DNA of 64,000 bases from Phoronis australis. Its lineage: Eukaryota > Phoronida > Phoronidae. The DNA lies in contig NMRA01000327.1 of NCBI GenBank assembly GCA_002633005.1, positions 365,208 through 429,207 of the forward strand. The letters run 5' to 3'. A program made the position numbers and the translations under genes. The notes under the pieces were generated by a model. The model saw only the letters and a list, made by a program, of their open reading frames with translations, was not told the DNA's origin and ran no database searches. Position 1 is the stretch's first letter, and every line of letters begins with the position of its first letter. This document shows positions 60,461 through 64,000 of this stretch, piece after piece.

Positions 60461-60619
60461 ACATTACATAAAATGATTGAATGAATCTGAGTGGCCTGCT
60501 CTAGGATAATTAAGGCTTCCAATAAGAGAGAAGGGAACTGGCCTGCAATACAAAGTAATGGATCAGGATGCGAATTGAATAATTAGTCTAAGCAACAACA
60601 GGAATAAAACAGAGGATAT

Positions 60620-60693
60620 TGTAGGAACAACAACGCTGATGGAACCGGAACTCAATATATTTATCTCTAAGTCTAAAGAGCTATAATACTACA
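60620..60693 (-). repeat. 3' LTR (74 bp) of the Gypsy element
   Basis: On the minus strand it runs TGTAGTATTATAG ... CCTACA. It starts TG, ends CA, and has perfect 5-bp inverted ends (TGTAG/CTACA). It is immediately preceded by the purine tract GGGAGGAGA (60694-60702). The boundaries are read from these signals. The matching 5' LTR is outside the window. Confidence 0.75.
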
Positions 60694-60798
60694 TCTCCTC
60701 CCAAGATAGTTTAAGAATATGTGTAAACGCTTTAAGCAATAAATGTCTTGAACTATGTTAATCTCTTAATCACTAAGCGCTGAAAATTAATCAAATGT

Positions 60799-63237
60799 TC
60801 AGAGGTTCAGGCGATCCACTGGTTTTATAACCCGTTGAGAACGTCGTAGTTGTTGGGTCTGTGGGGTGTCTACGGTAGGTGGGGTTGATGCCGGGTTTAA
60901 AAATGGTTTGGGGGTCGTCTCTTTTGGTGTAAAATTCTCTGGTGAGGCATTTTTCATATTTCCAGTATGAATCAACGCTGACCGGTTACGGCGAATTGTA
61001 GCACCGGACTCTGTGACGACAAGGTAGGATCTCGGGTTTGTCGAACTCTCTTTCACTTCACCGTGTTTGTCTTGATCGCGCACCCAGACTTGGTCTCCAA
61101 CACCTAATACTGGTAGGGACATAGTTCGGTGTCTGTGGTCGAAGTTTGCTTTGTTCTTTGAGTTAAGCAGAGTTTCTTTCGCCCTTACGGACTGATCATC
61201 GATAGAATTGTGAAGAAGTGCTTTAGGCATGATCGGCAAAGTTGTTCGGAGCCGTCTGGACATGAGTAGTTGACTCGGAGACTTTCCATTGTGAATAGGC
61301 GTCGATCTGTATGCCAGGAAACCTAGGTGAGGATCAGTATTCTTTTTCAATATGTTCTTTGCAGTTTGGACTGCGCGCTCGGCTTCTCCGTTGCACTGAG
61401 GGTAGAGAGGTGAGGATGTAACATGAACGAAGCCGTAGTCTTTGGCAAACATGTCAAAGCTTTCACAAGCATACTGGGGGCCATTGTCGGATATAACAAT
61501 GTCTGGTATTCCATGTGTACTGAATATTGACTTGAGTGCTTCAATCGTGTGTTGCGCAGTTGTCTGGCTAAGTCTTCGAACTTCGATCCATCTGGAGAAG
61601 TAGTCTACCACAAGGACGTAGTGTTGTTTGTTCAGTTCGAACAAGTCGGTTCCAATTCGTTCCCAGGGTCGGGAAGGAAAAGATGAAGGCAACAAGGGCT
61701 CCTTCGTCTCTGGTCTGTGAAAAGCACAGGTTAGGCACTGTTTACACATTGCCTCAATCTGTGTACTGATGCGTGGCCACCAAACAGATTCCATGGCTCT
61801 TGCTCGGCACTTCGTTATCCCTAGATGACCTTGGTGGATTTGGTTTAGCACCTCCAACTGCATCGACTGGGGAATAACAATACGGTCGTTGTACATCAGT
61901 AGTCCATCTATGATGGTGAGATGTTGCTTTTTCTCGTAGTAAGGTTTCAGTAGCGTATCTGCAGAGAAAGCAGGCCAACCATTTTGGCAGTACTTGATGA
62001 CTTCACCACATGTTGCATCGCTACGTTGTGCTTCTTTGATCTGATTCAGACGACCTTGTGTTGCAGGTAAGTATTTGACTGTATACTCAGCTTGATCTTC
62101 AACTTCGTCTAGGAATATCTCATCAGGAACTGAAGGTTTGTCAACCGGAGCTCGGGACAAGGCATCTGCAATCAGGTGGTTCTTTCCTGGAACGTGGTTT
62201 ATCGTGGGGCTGAATTTCATCAAACGGAGACGGAAACGTAGCACTCGAGGTGGCATCTTAGACAAGTCTGTTGATGACAGTAAAGGCACTAGTGGTTTAT
62301 GGTCGGTCTCCAGGGTAAACTTGAGTCCAAGAATGAAGGTTGAGAACTTCTCGCAAGCCCAGGTAGCTGCTAGTGCTTCCTTTTCTATCACTGCATAACG
62401 TTTCTCCGTGTCGTTAAGTGATCTGGACGCAAAGCATACTGGTCTTCTGTTACCACCAGAATCAATTTGGAGCAATACAGCACCAATGCCGTACTGGCTT
62501 GCATCAGCTGCTACTATGGTCTCACGACTAGGGTCGTAGTGGGCCAGTGTGACTGTTGAGACGAGTGCTTCTTTTACTTGTTGAAAGGATCTTTGTTGAG
62601 GTTCATCCCATTGGAAGGCTTGGTCTTTCCTCAAGAGTTGTCTCAGGGGTTCATTCAGCTTCACCAGATTAGGTAGGAATTTCGCCAGCTGGTTCACCAT
62701 GCCATTAAATCTTTGAAGCTCAGTCACATTTGTGGGCACAGGGAAATCTCTAACTGCTTGCGTCTTTTCTGGGTCAGCCATTATCCCATCTGAGCTGATA
62801 AGGTGTCCCAGGAACTTGATCTTTGATGTGGAAAACTCACATTTGTTGTTCAGGGTCAGGCCTGCAGCCTGTAGACGCTGAAGTACTGAACGGACTCTTT
62901 CGTCGTGTTCTTTTTGAGTGCTTCCATAGATGAGTATGTCATCCATATGACACAAGGTACCATCTAGACCTTCAAGGATCGATGACATCGTACGTTGGAA
63001 AATCTCTGGGGCAGAGCTTATTCCAAAGGGAAGTCTGTTAAACCTGAAACGTCCAAGGGGACTGATGAAGGTTGTTAGGTCTTTGGATGCTTCATGTAGA
63101 GGAATCTGCCAGAAACCTGAGTTGGCATCTAATTTCGAGAAGATAACTGGCTTACCGCAACTAAGACTGCTCAGACTGTCCTCAACAGATGACATCGGGT
63201 GAACTTCACGCCTCACGGCAAATGCGCACTCCGCCAT
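60799..63237 (-). pseudogene. pol: Gypsy pol: reverse transcriptase, RNase H, integrase
   Basis: An 812-codon open frame. It contains FSKLDANSGFWQIPL near residue 33, LPFGISSAPEIFQ near 68 and the catalytic HMDDILIYG near 96 (reverse transcriptase). RNase H follows, with VAADASQYGIGAVL near 240 and ETDHKPL near 310. The integrase zinc finger (HxxxHLG ... CxxC) is near 465-505. The integrase core has its D,D,E residues in IGTDLF, SDNGPQY and NGEAERAV. The tail ends RRSQRVIKPVDRL, as in Mag-type elements. The 5' end is abnormal: the first part of the reverse transcriptase is in another frame, and a conserved substrate-site segment just before the REVHPM block is missing. The original start is therefore lost. 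The integrase and RNase H motifs look intact. Confidence 0.92.
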
Positions 63238-63321
63238 TGGACTTTGGGATGCACACCATGCCGGAACACCATTCAGTAGGATGGGTAACCTTGGAAATAA
63301 TGCCCTGTCTTTCCATAGACT

Positions 63322-64000
63322 CTAACTCTTTTCCACCTGCGGAAGCAAAGGGTGGGGCACACGTCTGGCAGTGTATAAACACACAGGGTTGGCGTCAGGT
63401 TGAAGACTTATCTCGTAGGGTGTGGTCAAACAGCCTAGACCTTGAAACAGCTTCGGGAACTCCCCACGAAAATCTGGTTTTGCATCTACCTCATAGACAG
63501 ATGCTGAAGGTATCAAAAGCTTGAAGTGTTCACAGGCACGTTTGCTTAACAGGTTTAAGCGTTGTCCTTTCATGATGTAAACATCTTCTTCTAGCTGACG
63601 ATCACCGCAACAAAGTTTGGCTTTTGGGATCACACCAAGAATACGGTCGTTCAGTGTCACATTGCCGGCACCTCGGCAGTTGGTCAAATTGGTGTTTGGT
63701 TCCAGCTTAGTTTTAGCCAGCCACGGATTTTTGTCTCCCATCGCTGTGATGTCTGCCCCACTATCTAGCTTGAACTGCGTAGTATGACCGTTCACAGAGA
63801 TATCTGCTGACCAGTGCTTTTTTGAAGCTTCAATTTGACCCAGAAATTGCACAGGAACGTCTTCTTCTTCCTGAGTATCTATTTCTGCTGTGCTTTTGGA
63901 CCTACAAGCTTTGGACCAATGGCCTATCTTGCCACAGTTGTTGCACTTGCTGTCTCTAGCTCTGCACTCTTTGCGTGCGTGTGGTTTAGTGCTACCACAC
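63322..64000 (-). pseudogene. gag-pol: Gypsy gag end and aspartic protease
   Basis: A frame open to the window edge. A CCHC knuckle (CNNCGKIGHWSKAC, about 63920-63965) is preceded by further Cys/His residues. The protease active site is FKLDSGADITAMG (near 63750). The frame ends at 63322 after RRVPHPLLPQVEK, the usual lead-in to reverse transcriptase. It is separated from the downstream frame by a frameshift. No stop separates knuckle and protease, so gag and protease were translated as one frame here. Confidence 0.88.

Larger units (their letters stand above)
60620..64000 (-). mobile_element. Ty3/Gypsy LTR retrotransposon (short-LTR, Mag-like), 3' part
   Basis: In minus orientation this region shows a CCHC zinc knuckle, aspartic protease, reverse transcriptase, RNase H, integrase, a purine-rich tract and a 74-bp 3' LTR. 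The 5' LTR and most of gag lie beyond 64000. The gag-pol order and the very short LTR are typical of the Mag lineage. The coding region is broken between protease and reverse transcriptase, so this copy is probably not autonomous. It lies upstream of the visible CLHC1 exons in the same orientation, most likely in a CLHC1 intron. Confidence 0.9.

Overview
This window is metazoan nuclear DNA. It is AT-rich, its genes are split by many introns, and it is full of degenerate repeats. Five protein genes can be reconstructed exon by exon from reading frame, splice sites and codon phase. The repeat style (interspersed units with CTAGTGG cores, a short-LTR Gypsy/Mag-type element, LINE relics, foldback elements) and the gene content suggest a marine invertebrate bilaterian, for example a hemichordate, lancelet or spiralian. 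The phylum cannot be fixed from sequence alone.

Layout. 0.2-11.3 kb: the 3' two-thirds of a Rel/NF-kB gene (+). It carries the end of the DNA-binding half, the dimerisation (IPT) half, a basic nuclear localisation signal and a short acidic tail without ankyrin repeats. Its introns hold about 1.7-kb interspersed repeats and a 56-bp minisatellite. 13.2-14.6 kb: a dead LINE. 15.3-22.5 kb: two head-to-head paralogous genes for secreted cysteine-rich proteins. They share the same five-exon plan, TATA boxes, a conserved RRLST...KAIP.GTY segment and a C-terminal domain resembling the Spaetzle/neurotrophin cystine knot. 22.7-25.9 kb: no gene recognised. 26.3-41.9 kb (-): complete LMAN1/ERGIC-53, 13 exons, 500 codons. 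42.0-51.8 kb (+): complete POLE2 (DNA polymerase epsilon subunit 2), 15 exons, 521 codons. It is divergent from LMAN1 across only 108 bp that contain E2F and ETS motifs, and it contains a U12-type AT-AC intron. 53.0-59.6 kb (-): the 3' part of CLHC1, convergent with POLE2. 60.6-64.0 kb (-): a broken Ty3/Gypsy element with a 74-bp LTR, lying upstream of the visible CLHC1 exons in the same orientation and continuing past the window edge.

How the parts relate. LMAN1, POLE2 and CLHC1 are conserved housekeeping or structural genes with no shared pathway, although LMAN1 and POLE2 probably share a promoter. The most biologically suggestive arrangement is the pair of Spaetzle-like ligand candidates next to a Rel transcription factor gene, which are the two ends of a Toll-type pathway. 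Exon structures and phases are read directly from the sequence. The ligand function and the pathway link are inference.
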